A stretch of 64,000 nucleotides of DNA, taken from Zingiber officinale. Lineage: Eukaryota; Streptophyta; Magnoliopsida; Zingiberales; Zingiberaceae. The DNA lies in NCBI RefSeq assembly GCF_018446385.1, contig NC_056003.1, forward strand, positions 22,627,198 through 22,691,197, given 5' to 3'. The notes below the pieces were generated by a model. The model made no database searches and was not told where the DNA came from. It saw nothing but the letters and a program-made list of their open reading frames with translations. Below, piece after piece: positions 56,613 to 64,000 of the stretch (positions are counted from its first letter, which is position 1; the number at the start of each line of letters is the position of its first letter). A program made the translations under genes and the position numbers.

Positions 56613-58209
56613 CTTAGTTTCCTATAATAGGTAGGAATTGGGGTTAGTCTAACTATTGGACTTAAAAAAATTAAGTTAAAAATAATTTTTAAGTTAAAGA
56701 AATTTAAGTTTTAATTAAAAAAAATTTTCAAGAAATTTTTTTTTAAAGTTTTAAAATAATTTTTTAAGTAAAATAAATTTAAGTTTTAATTTTAAAATAA
56801 ATTTTTAAGTTAAAAAAAATTTAAGTTTTAATTTTTAAAATAAATTTTTAAGTTAAAAAAAAAATAAGTTTTAATTTTTAAAATAAATTTTTAAGTTAAA
56901 AAAATTTAAGTTTTAATTTTTATTTAATTTAATTTTAATTTTAATTTTAATTTTAATTTTAATTTTAATTTTAATTTTAATTTTAATTTTAATTAAATTT
57001 TAGTTTTAATTTTAGTTTTAGTTTTAATTTTACTTTTAAATTAATTTAATTTTAGTTTTAATTTTAATTTAATTTTAGTTTTAATTTTAGTTTTAATTTT
57101 AATTTAATTTAATTTTAGTTTTAGTTTTAATTTAATTTTAATTTAATTTAATTTTAGTTTTAATTTTAATTTTAATTTTAGTTTTAGTTTTAGTTTTAAT
57201 TTAATTTAATTTAATTTAATTTTAGTTTTAATTTTAATTTAATTTTAGTTTTAGTTTTAATTTAATTTTAATTTGATGTCCTTAGTCATCTCATCCGATC
57301 TATGTTTTCAATCAGGGAATCCTATAATTTTGTGAGATGAATTAGATTCAATTTTAGAGTTTGTTTTAACTTGTGTTAGATTCAGGTTTAGCTTTAGGTT
57401 CAACAAATAGACGTTTTTTGGATAAACTTCTGGGCTATGGTGAGTCACTCGGACATCATTAAAGTAACCATGTCTTCGAAATTTTCCAAATAGTCCTATC
57501 TACTGGACTTAGTACAAAACCTTGGTCTAACTGGTTAGGATCCATAAAGGGTAGCTTCGGTCAGTTCCACTTAGCCAAATGCACCAGGTCGAAGCTATAT
57601 CTTCCTAGACATGCATAGACTAAGCTTTCCTAACGTACTATCATCCAAAATTTCATCAGTACCATTTTTCAAGTTAAACTTGAACCCTTTGTAACTAATC
57701 CTAATTACCTTGTCGGGTAGGTTGGTTAGGGTTACCCTGCCGGGTAGGTTAGTTTTGGAGGTGCCAGCTATTCTGGAGCCTCCCCTGAATTAATGACCAT
57801 TTAATTTAATTTTGTTCTTGGTTTATGTCTATTTCCTTTGTAATTATATTTTACTTGGTGATAGTTTACATTTTGTTGAGTTTTAATATGTTTAGATTTT
57901 AAATTTTTTTGTTTAGGTTTGTATTTTGGTCTTTGACTTGATTTATTCAAGTTTATAAAAAATATTTTTTCGTTAGGTATGTAGTATTGATTAAGTCCTA
58001 CTTACATGATTAAACACGCTTTCGGAACTCAAGCTTGTTTTGTTGGTTTGTGTTGGGTTATTAATGACTTGAATGTTTTATTTGAGCTTGACTTATAGCC
58101 AAGTCTGGTTTTATTATAAATTATTTTTTGATTATTTAATATTAAATCTAAGTTTTTGATCTTGTTGTGAATTTTTCTAACATTTCTTTTAAATTATTTA
58201 TTTCATTTT
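56613..58209. other. SIRE spacer between gag and protease, with TTTTAA array
   Basis: Non-coding. Most of 56670-57275 is (TTTTAATTTTAATT)-type simple sequence; the rest is A/T-rich with some ORF debris. In intact SIRE elements gag and pol are close together, so this spacer has probably grown or decayed. Confidence 0.65.
56670..57275. repeat. TTTTAA/TTTAAT low-complexity array
   Basis: About 600 bp of TTTTAATTTTAA-type units with occasional TTTTAGTTTTAG variants. Only A, T and rare G are found on this strand over long stretches. Confidence 0.95.
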
Positions 58210-59487
58210 TTAGTGATAAATTCTCCTCTCAAGTGTTAGATCTTGAGTTGGATTTGAATTTTTTATTTGTTCCTTGAGATTTTGATTTTCTTCAAAGAGC
58301 AACTCATTTTCTTTTTCTATTTTAACTAATTTATTATTTAAGCAAGAAATAATTTTAAAAAATTTCTTATTTAAATTTTGGTATACCTCTTCAGGACCTT
58401 CGGAAACGAGTACGGACTCGTGGCTCGATTCGGGTTCGGACCCGTCTTCCGATTCTCCCTTTGATTCTTCTTCACGGGCCATCAGCGCAAGGTAGATCTT
58501 GTTCTTCTGTTCTTCGGCTTCTGATTCATCCGAGGAAGTGTCGTCCCACGTTGCTTTAAGGGCCTTCTTTTTGGTCGTCCTTGGTTTCTCGTTTTTCAAT
58601 TTCGGACACTCGTTCTTGTAGTGGCCCTTTTTGTTGCATCCAAAGCATGTCACACTCCTCGGGTCAGTTGGAGAGTTGATCCTCTGAAGGTCCTTTTTGT
58701 TGAAGATCCTTTTCCTCCTGGTGAACATTTTCCTTACCAAGTTCACCAGGTGCTCTTCATCTTCAGAGTTCTGATCAGAGTCGTCTTCAGGTTCAGACTT
58801 GTTCTTTATCTTCTCCTTGGAGGAACCTACAAACAAAGCTATACCCTTCTCGGCCCCGACGTTAGTTTGTTCATGTAGTTCTAATTCACAAAACAACTCG
58901 TCTAATTTAAGTTTAGATAAGTTTTTAGAAATTTTGTAGGCATCCACAATAGATGCCCACAAACTATTACGTGGAAACGCATTCAGTGCATACCTTATTA
59001 AGTCCCGGTTCTCCATTTGGTTGCCTATCGCGTGGAGCCCGTTGAGGATGCCCTTGATCCTCGCATGCAGCTGACTTGCAGTTTCCCCTTCCTGCATTTT
59101 TATATTAAATATTTTATTTAAGAGTAAATCCCTTTTTGTTACCTTAGCGTCGTTGGTTCCTTCATGCAGCTCGATCAGTTTATCTCATAGCTCTTTAGCG
59201 TTTTTATGCGGTCCGACCCGGTTTAGTTCTTCTCTCGTTAATTCGCACTGTAAAGTGTTGATGGCTTTGTTCTCCATTGATGCCTTCTTCTTTAGGTCTG
59301 TTGTCCAATCTTCAGGATCCAATAGATTTCCTGAGCTGTCTACTGGTATTTTATAGGCTTTGGTGACGCTCATCCACTGGTCGAAATCTGTCTTGAGATA
59401 TACTTCCATCCGCTTCTTCCGGTACGGGAAATCGTCCCCGTTGAAAAGGGGAGGTCATACTGTGCTGAAGCCTTCAAGTTGAGACAT
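58210..59487 (-). pseudogene. SIRE Gag (two in-frame stops)
   Basis: The frame starts at the ATG 59485-59487. It is stopped at about 59455 and 59188. Motifs: NGDDFPYRKKRMEVYLKTDF, UBN2-like KKASMENKAINTLQCELTRE, LHARIKGILNGLHAIGNQME, and a CCHC knuckle CFGCNKKGHYKNEC at about 58640. An acidic Ser/Glu-rich tail and a coiled coil (KLVKIEKENELLFEENQNLK) follow. SIRE Gags typically carry such an extended C-terminal region. Confidence 0.9.
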
Positions 59488-59753
59488 TTTAATCCCTGCA
59501 CACAATCAAACAAATAGACAGGCAAATTCCCAAGACTTGGTCTTGGATTAGCAGTGCGGGAAAAATTAAAAGATAATAGAGGAACTAAATTGGTGTTGCA
59601 CCAATTTAGATTTAATTGTAACGAGAAAATTTTCCAAAAAGATAATAGTATCAGTTTGGAATTAAACGTAAGACTGAAAGCGAAAGAAAAAAAACAAAAG
59701 AAAATTTCACCCCCTTGTCTGATTGGTAGTTGCACCAAATCAGAGCGGTACCT

Positions 59754-59766
59754 GCTCTGATACCAC
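59754..59766 (-). other. SIRE primer-binding site
   Basis: On the minus strand AGTGGTATCAGAG directly adjoins the 5' LTR ending at 59768, confirming the minus orientation of the element. Confidence 0.92.
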
Positions 59767-60140
59767 TTGTTGGATCGTAGATGTTCGATAGAGGGGGATG
59801 AATATCGAATAAAAAATTTGTTCGAATATAAACGCAGCGGAAATAGAGAAACAATGCTAACACAAACCAATTTTACTTGGTTCGGAGCCTGTGTCGACTC
59901 CTACTCCAAGGTCCGCGGTCGTTGACCTCTTTCGGTGGGCAATGACTAGCAATTCTAAATTTATTACAAACTAAGTACAGAAAAAGCTAATGAAAATGAC
60001 AACAATACCGACAAAGGAATGAATCGAAAAGAAAACGTGTGTTGTCGGAGCTTCGTTAGTGTCGCAAGAGCGCAGAGCAGCAGAGCAAGCAGTAGAAGAT
60101 CTCTTTTTTCAGTTGTGTTTGAAGCTCCCCTCTGACCCTC

Positions 60141-60148
60141 CTTTTATA
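60141..60148 (-). promoter_or_regulatory. TATA box of SIRE 5' LTR
   Basis: TATAAAAG on the minus strand, conserved at 44861-44868 in the other LTR. The cassettes lie 400-700 bp upstream, in U3. Confidence 0.6.
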
Positions 60149-60556
60149 GGATGCTCGGGGCGCCTAGATCCCTTCCGGGCGCCCTGGTGTGACGTAGCCC
60201 GCCCAACCAACGAGCTCCACGTGTCGACGCACGCCAGGGATAGAAATTGCCTCCCGGGCGCCCGGATCCCTTCCGGGCGCCCGAACCACTTTTTCTCCAG
60301 AAACTCCTTTATCTGCAAGAAAGAGTTAGTCCGAGGCAAACAATATGTATATCCTGCAAAATAAGATGTTAGCACAGTTTATACTTTAATCAAAGAAGAT
60401 TATGACTTAGTTTCCGTCTTTCCGAGACCGGAATCTAGTCACGATCTCGACTTAGATATCCGAAATGGATCTAAGCCGGATCGACGCCTAATGTTCCCTT
60501 CCCGGGAACGCGTCCTCACAGTCACTCCCTTCCAGTGACTTACCTTTACTCACCTG

Positions 60557-60868
60557 CCAGACGTCCGGTCAGCCCTTCGACCCGTCTGGACTTCTCGTCA
60601 GCTATCCGGTCAGCCTGTCGACCTAGCTGGACTTCTCGCCAAGCGTCCGATCAACCCGTCGACCCGCTTGGACTTCTCGCCAGCTATCCGGTCAGCCCGT
60701 CGACCTAGCTGGACTTCTCGCCAAGCGTCTAGTCGACCCGCTTGGACTTCTTGCCAGCTATCCGGTCAGCCCGTCGACCTAGCTGGACTTCTCGCCAAGC
60801 GTCCGGTCAGCCCGTCGACCCGCTTGGACTTCGTGCCAGACATCCGGTCAGCCCGTCGACCTGTCTAG
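60557..60868 (-). repeat. hairpin-cassette array, eight units (SIRE 5' LTR)
   Basis: The first unit (60557-60589) pairs CCAGACG with CGTCTGG around GGTC-loop-GACC. The following units alternate CAGCTA/TAGCTG and CCAAGCG/CGCTTGG, and the last is CCAGACA/TGTCTAG. Arms differ in sequence yet pair exactly in most units. The fifth unit has lost 8 bases of its inner stem but keeps its outer arms. Confidence 0.88.
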
Positions 60869-60977
60869 ACTTATCCTGCACTCTCGATCAGAGTGTTAGA
60901 TAACTATGAACCTAACTTAACCTGATTTGTCATTCATCAAAACCTGAGTTAGACCATTAGTGCTAACCGCACCAACA

Positions 60978-61460
60978 ACATGCCCTGTCCCGCAACTTGA
61001 AGGAGGTCCAATGACTGACTGGATGAATCACCACGCTATCAAGGTTCATCTCCAAGTCATCCGATCGGAGTCATCTGTTCTTTAAGATACTATGCCAAGC
61101 GACCAAGTTCCCGTGGGACGCGAAATGCAACAAGGTACTGGAAGAGCTTACCTTAACTCCCTGCTTGTATTGACTAAACCCATCGTTGGCGAGCCACTTT
61201 TGATTTACTTGTCATCTACTGAGTATGCGGTTGGCTCTGTGTTGTTACACCAGAATGGCTCAGAGCATCAACTTCTATATTTTCTGAGTCATATATTAAA
61301 AGATGCAGAGTCCCGCTACACCTATCTCGAAAAATTGACATACGTGCTAGTACTCGTCGCTCGGAGACTTCGTCTGTACTTCCTTTCACATTTGATCATC
61401 GTGATGACCAACAATGCCTTGGAAAGAGTCCTTAACCCAGAGACATCCGGACGACTGATC
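60978..61460 (+). pseudogene. gypsy pol: end of RT and RNase H
   Basis: Resumes the gypsy RT after the SIRE insert. A frameshifted stretch (60983-61110) is followed by the RNase H-like domain at 61170-61460: KPIVGEPLLIYLSSTEYAVG, SVLLHQNGSEHQLLYFLSH, then SRYTYLEKLTYVLVLVARRL. It ends at NPETSGRLI, where an LTR fragment begins. Confidence 0.85.
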
Positions 61461-62423
61461 TATTGGATCGAGATGTGCTAGAGGGGGTGAATAACACTCA
61501 TGATTTTTTCACTCATTTCAGAAAACATAGAATAACACAGTGGAATAAAGAACAAGTAAAACAAAAGCAATGTTAACACAATTTCTTTTACTTGGTTTGG
61601 AGCCTGTGACACCAAGGCTCGCGATCGTTGATCGCTTTCGTATTGCAATCACTATAGATCCGAAAAGGCTTTACAAATATGCAAGTACAAGTATTAACAA
61701 AAACAAAGTGTACTAACAACAAGTAATTAGTAGTTCGTTGATTGTAGGATCAGTAGTTAGGCATTGTTGAGTTATTCCGGAGCAACGCACACGTAAGAAG
61801 ATCGTTTTAAATGTGTTGTTCGAAGCTGTTGGTCGACCCTCCTTTTATAGCTTAGCCAGACCTGATCTAGATCCACTAATCTCGGGATCAGTCTTTGACT
61901 CGACATTGATCGGTCGACTGATCCAGGTGTTTAGTCGATTGAACCCTCTGAACCTGCCCAGCTTCTCGTCCACATGCTTCTGTTAGGATAAGAGTCGTCA
62001 TTTGGTTGATCGATCCTGTCATTTGGTCAATTGATCCCCAGCTCATCTAGTCCGATCAACTCGGCTCGACCACGCCGATGCCTATCCACTGTTCGGTCAA
62101 TTGAACCTCAGGTTTGGTCGATCGATCCCTTGGTCGAACCTAAACAGCTCACTGGAATCCAATCTATTTGCTTGGAGGTTCGGTCGACCGATCCCCGATT
62201 CGGTCGACTGATCCCCGATTTAGTTGACCGATCAAGACTGAAATTAACACTGTACAATTATTAGTTTTCTTGCAAAATAGAGTTAGACAAATAGCAAATA
62301 ATAGAAAAACAATATATGACTTTTGACAGCCTTGGACTGTCCGATTCTGACTTTTAGATTTCACCAGAAACCTCGGGTCGAACCGACTCCTACTGTTTCC
62401 TCTTTGGGGAATGCGTCTTCACT
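61461..62423 (-). mobile_element. partial SIRE-like LTR at a deletion junction
   Basis: Starts TATTGGATCGAGATGTGCTA (compare the SIRE LTR start TGTTGGATCGTAGACG) and shares the CTTGGTTTGGAGCCTGTG and CTCGCGATCGTTGATC blocks and a CTTTTATAG box (61851). It breaks off at about 62423 inside the GGGGAATGCGTCTTCACT region. Its other end, the usual U3 hairpin array and a target duplication are missing. Most of the gypsy integrase is also missing here, so a deletion removed both. The segment has several GGTCGACCGATCC-like palindromes (61915-62240). Confidence 0.75.
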
Positions 62424-62606
62424 TGGTTTGGAAAAGAGTGAAGTCGGTCGGCGACGCCACCAAATTGGAGGCTCCATGGGGAAGACCTTTTAAAGTCATT
62501 CAAAAGCTTCACTTGGGAGCCTGCTAGCTATCTACAGGATGAACACAGGAGAAAGCTCGAGCGGTTTTGGAGTGCAAACCATCTCCAGCCATGTAAGGTC
62601 AGGTGA
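62424..62606 (+). pseudogene. gypsy integrase C-terminus
   Basis: VWKRVKSVGDATKLEAPWGR, then PFKVIQKLHLGA, a one-base frameshift and a stop, and in the next frame YLQDEHRRKLERFWSANHLQ, ending TGA at 62604-62606. This is the usual end of plant gypsy pol. The integrase core between RNase H and this piece is lost. Confidence 0.85.
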
Positions 62607-63488
62607 GAGGTGCGTGGTTAAATCTGAATGTACTTGCGTAAGTGTATGTCTTGTGGATGCAGAAGGACAATAAATAAAAATCCTAAGTGTTTCAGACTCT
62701 TGCATCGTTCGGCCAAGTTAAAAGTCGAGCGACGACTTTAAACTCTAGTCTTCACCAACAGTCGAGCGACGACTATAAACCCTAGTCTTCACCAATAGTC
62801 GAGCGGCGACTATAAATCCATGTCTTTGTCAAAAGTCGAGCGGTGACTATAAACCCTGGTCTTCAATAACAGTCGAGCGGCGACTATAAACCCTAGTTTT
62901 CATTAATAGTTGAGCAGCGACTATAAACTCATGTCTTCATCAAAAGTCGAGCGACGACTATAAACCCCTGTCTTTGTCAATAGTCGAGTAGTGACTATAA
63001 ACCCATGTCTATGCATCAACAACTGAGCGACGACTATAAACTCAACTATACGACGAATAGCAACCGAGTAATGACTCTAAAACCAAGTCGGCAATGAATA
63101 AGGCCGAGTGGTTTTCTAAGTCATAAAATAAAGTTAACAGGTCGAGCAGGGATGCCTCACCATGATATGGTTGTTCGGCATATGCTGGAATGAGCATGTG
63201 AAAGTCTCTGGGATTTGCTACACTGACGATCGGGAAAGTTGGGAGTTATACTTAGGCAAATTTCATAAAACTTTAAGTGGTTCACAGTCCCGATTAAGCC
63301 GAATGACAACACATTGCTCAAGCACATTTAAGATTCAACAAAGTAAAAAGATGTCGAATGGCGAGTCGCCAACAGACACTTGCAAAGTCTGATTAAAAGA
63401 TAAAACGTCGAACAACGATGCATTCATTTTAACTTAGAAAATTTGTTACATATGGAGAAATACATAAAGCAACTCGAGAAGGCAATGG
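62607..63488. other. gypsy 3' non-coding region with tandem repeats
   Basis: Lies between the pol end and the antisense ORF. It includes the 37-bp array at 62723-63100 and then unannotated sequence with CGAGTGGTTTTC and GTCGAGCAGGG motifs. The ORF at 63162-63392 lacks a domain. Confidence 0.6.
62723..63100 (+). repeat. about ten 37-bp tandem repeats in gypsy 3' region
   Basis: The unit is approximately AGTCGAGCGACGACTATAAA followed by CCCTAGTCTTCACCAAT. Each contains a GTCG...CGAC mini-palindrome. Later units are more diverged. Tandem repeats between pol and the 3' LTR are a known trait of Tat-lineage elements. Confidence 0.9.
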
Positions 63489-64000
63489 CTACTCGAGATA
63501 GTTGAGCACGTCGTCGGGGAGAGACTCGGTCAACCTCTCCCTGTTGATAACCTTGTTTGTCAACATAGGAGGGAGATAGTTGTCGTCCCTCAGTTGGTTG
63601 ATAGTCTTGTCAATTCCGAAGTTGATGAGGTGGAGCGCTCGGTCAGTAAACCAATCATTGAAGGCATCCAAGCAGAGATAGTTTCTCTTGAGTACTTCAA
63701 ATCGACCAGGCTCTACCTTTTGATAAATTTGTAGGGCTAATCGAAAGGCCTCCAACTCCGCTTTTAGAGACTCCAACTCAGCATCCTTGAGGGTAAGCTG
63801 GACCTTCACCATAGATTGCTCTGCCGATCAACTCTCCCGCTCGACGCTCAGTGCGGACTTGGCCTCCTTCAGGTTCTGAGCCAGGACTCGATCTTCTTTG
63901 TTCTTGATCTCCAAGTCCTCAATCACTCGGAGTTTCCTAGTGTTGGCTGAATGGATCTTCGACTCAAAAGAGCTGGACTGTTTATTGAGCCTCGCTAGTT
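63489..64000 (-). pseudogene. antisense ORF (aORF) of the Tat gypsy, coiled-coil protein
   Basis: Lies antisense to gag-pol, between pol and the expected 3' LTR, exactly where Tat/Retand elements can carry an extra antisense ORF. The main open part (63489-63812) encodes 107 residues with TLKDAELESLKAELEAFRLA and a C-terminal part FNDWFTDRALHLINFGIDKT. Upstream in the same frame, across one TGA at about 63825-63830, heptad-rich sequence (IEDLEIKNKEDRVLAQNLKE) continues to the window edge, predicting a long coiled coil. The function of aORF proteins is unknown. The single stop may reflect an Arg codon lost by a C-to-T change. Confidence 0.7.

Larger units (their letters stand above)
44484..60977 (-). 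mobile_element. SIRE-lineage copia, itself split by a gag-only LTR element
   Basis: Ends TGTTGG...CCAACA with the ACATG target duplication at 44479-44483 and 60978-60982. The element reads on the minus strand: 5' LTR 59768-60977, tRNA-Met-type primer site at 59754-59766, gag 58210-59487, pol 54799-56612 plus 46933-48129, and 3' LTR 44484-45605. Removing the inner element (48130-54798) leaves about 9.8 kb, normal for SIRE. The lineage comes from RNase H motifs such as FSRKQHCVALSTTESEYIA and from the large Gag with a C-terminal acidic tail. Confidence 0.94.
59768..60977 (-). repeat. 5' LTR of SIRE copia (right)
   Basis: 1210 bp, carrying eight hairpin cassettes at 60557-60868 and a minus-strand TATAAAAG box at 60141-60148. 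The length difference from the other LTR (88 bp) is mostly explained by two extra cassettes plus a short CCGGATCCCTTCCGGGCG insertion near 60261. Confidence 0.94.
40643..64000 (+). mobile_element. Ty3/gypsy Tat-lineage element, nested and 3'-incomplete in window
   Basis: The 5' LTR (40643-41502) is followed by a TTGATGTCGTCTATGAGAA leader/primer site typical of Tat elements, gag (41672-42820), pol protease-RT (43080-44483), the rest of RT and RNase H (60978-61460), an integrase C-terminus (62424-62606), a 37-bp tandem array and an antisense ORF (63489-64000). A SIRE copia interrupts RT at 44484-60977. A second LTR fragment lies at a deletion at 61461-62423. The 3' LTR is beyond the window. 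Many stops show it is dead. Confidence 0.87.

Noticed and set aside
60557-60868. Array resembling a CRISPR (regular repeats with variable parts)
   Set aside because: The variable parts are the paired arms of hairpins, the sequence is inside a plant LTR, and no Cas gene is present.
1-64000. Integrated pararetrovirus or other viral sequence
   Set aside because: All RT-containing segments have copia or gypsy domain order, LTRs or matching motifs; no movement-protein or viral coat motif was seen.

Overview
The window looks like repeat-rich nuclear DNA of a flowering plant. A monocot, perhaps of the ginger/banana order, is my guess from the style of the LTR retrotransposons; the sequence does not prove it. 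Spliced genes with GT-AG introns, TATA boxes, a plant NLR, a plant B3 factor, a WRC protein and Ty1/copia and Ty3/gypsy elements with plant primer-binding sites all support a plant. I see no bacterial, organellar or viral genome segment.

Host genes are few and lie between repeats: the last four exons of a TLDc-domain gene (731-2484, +); a two-exon B3 transcription factor ending in an RLFGV repression motif (7935-8619, -); a two-exon relic of a nucleobase-ascorbate transporter (13095-13489, -); a single-exon CC-NBS-LRR resistance-type gene (34126-36759, -); and a WRC-domain nuclear protein (38806-39777, -). No operon-like cooperation is expected among them.

Repeats by region. 3.87-6.52 kb: a foldback with about 1.3-kb inverted arms; a one-arm relative at 18.36-19.97 kb carries a tRNA-derived SINE. 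6.7-9.3 kb: two hAT-type MITEs. 11.7-12.5 kb: a solo gypsy LTR. 13.7-14.7 kb: a gypsy LTR relic. 16.6-18.3 kb: an old solo copia LTR. 20.07-31.45 kb: an old minus-strand copia, split by a nearly intact Angela/BARE-like copia (20500-29240, LTRs of 1850 bp each) and by a solo SIRE-type LTR (29583-30703). 40.6-64.0 kb: a Tat-lineage gypsy, split by a SIRE copia (44484-60977, minus), itself split by a gag-only LTR element (48130-54798, plus). Both of these insertions have exact 5-bp target duplications.

The most unusual signal is in the LTRs. Three distinct SIRE-like LTR families carry, upstream of their TATA boxes, arrays of hairpin cassettes. The arm sequences change from cassette to cassette but remain self-complementary. 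Cassettes are separated by a conserved GAAAGTCC/GAGAAGTCC-like spacer, and many have an inner GGTC...GACC stem. The pattern suggests that structure, rather than sequence, is retained. All coordinates, identities and repeat counts were read by eye; no alignment or database search was run.
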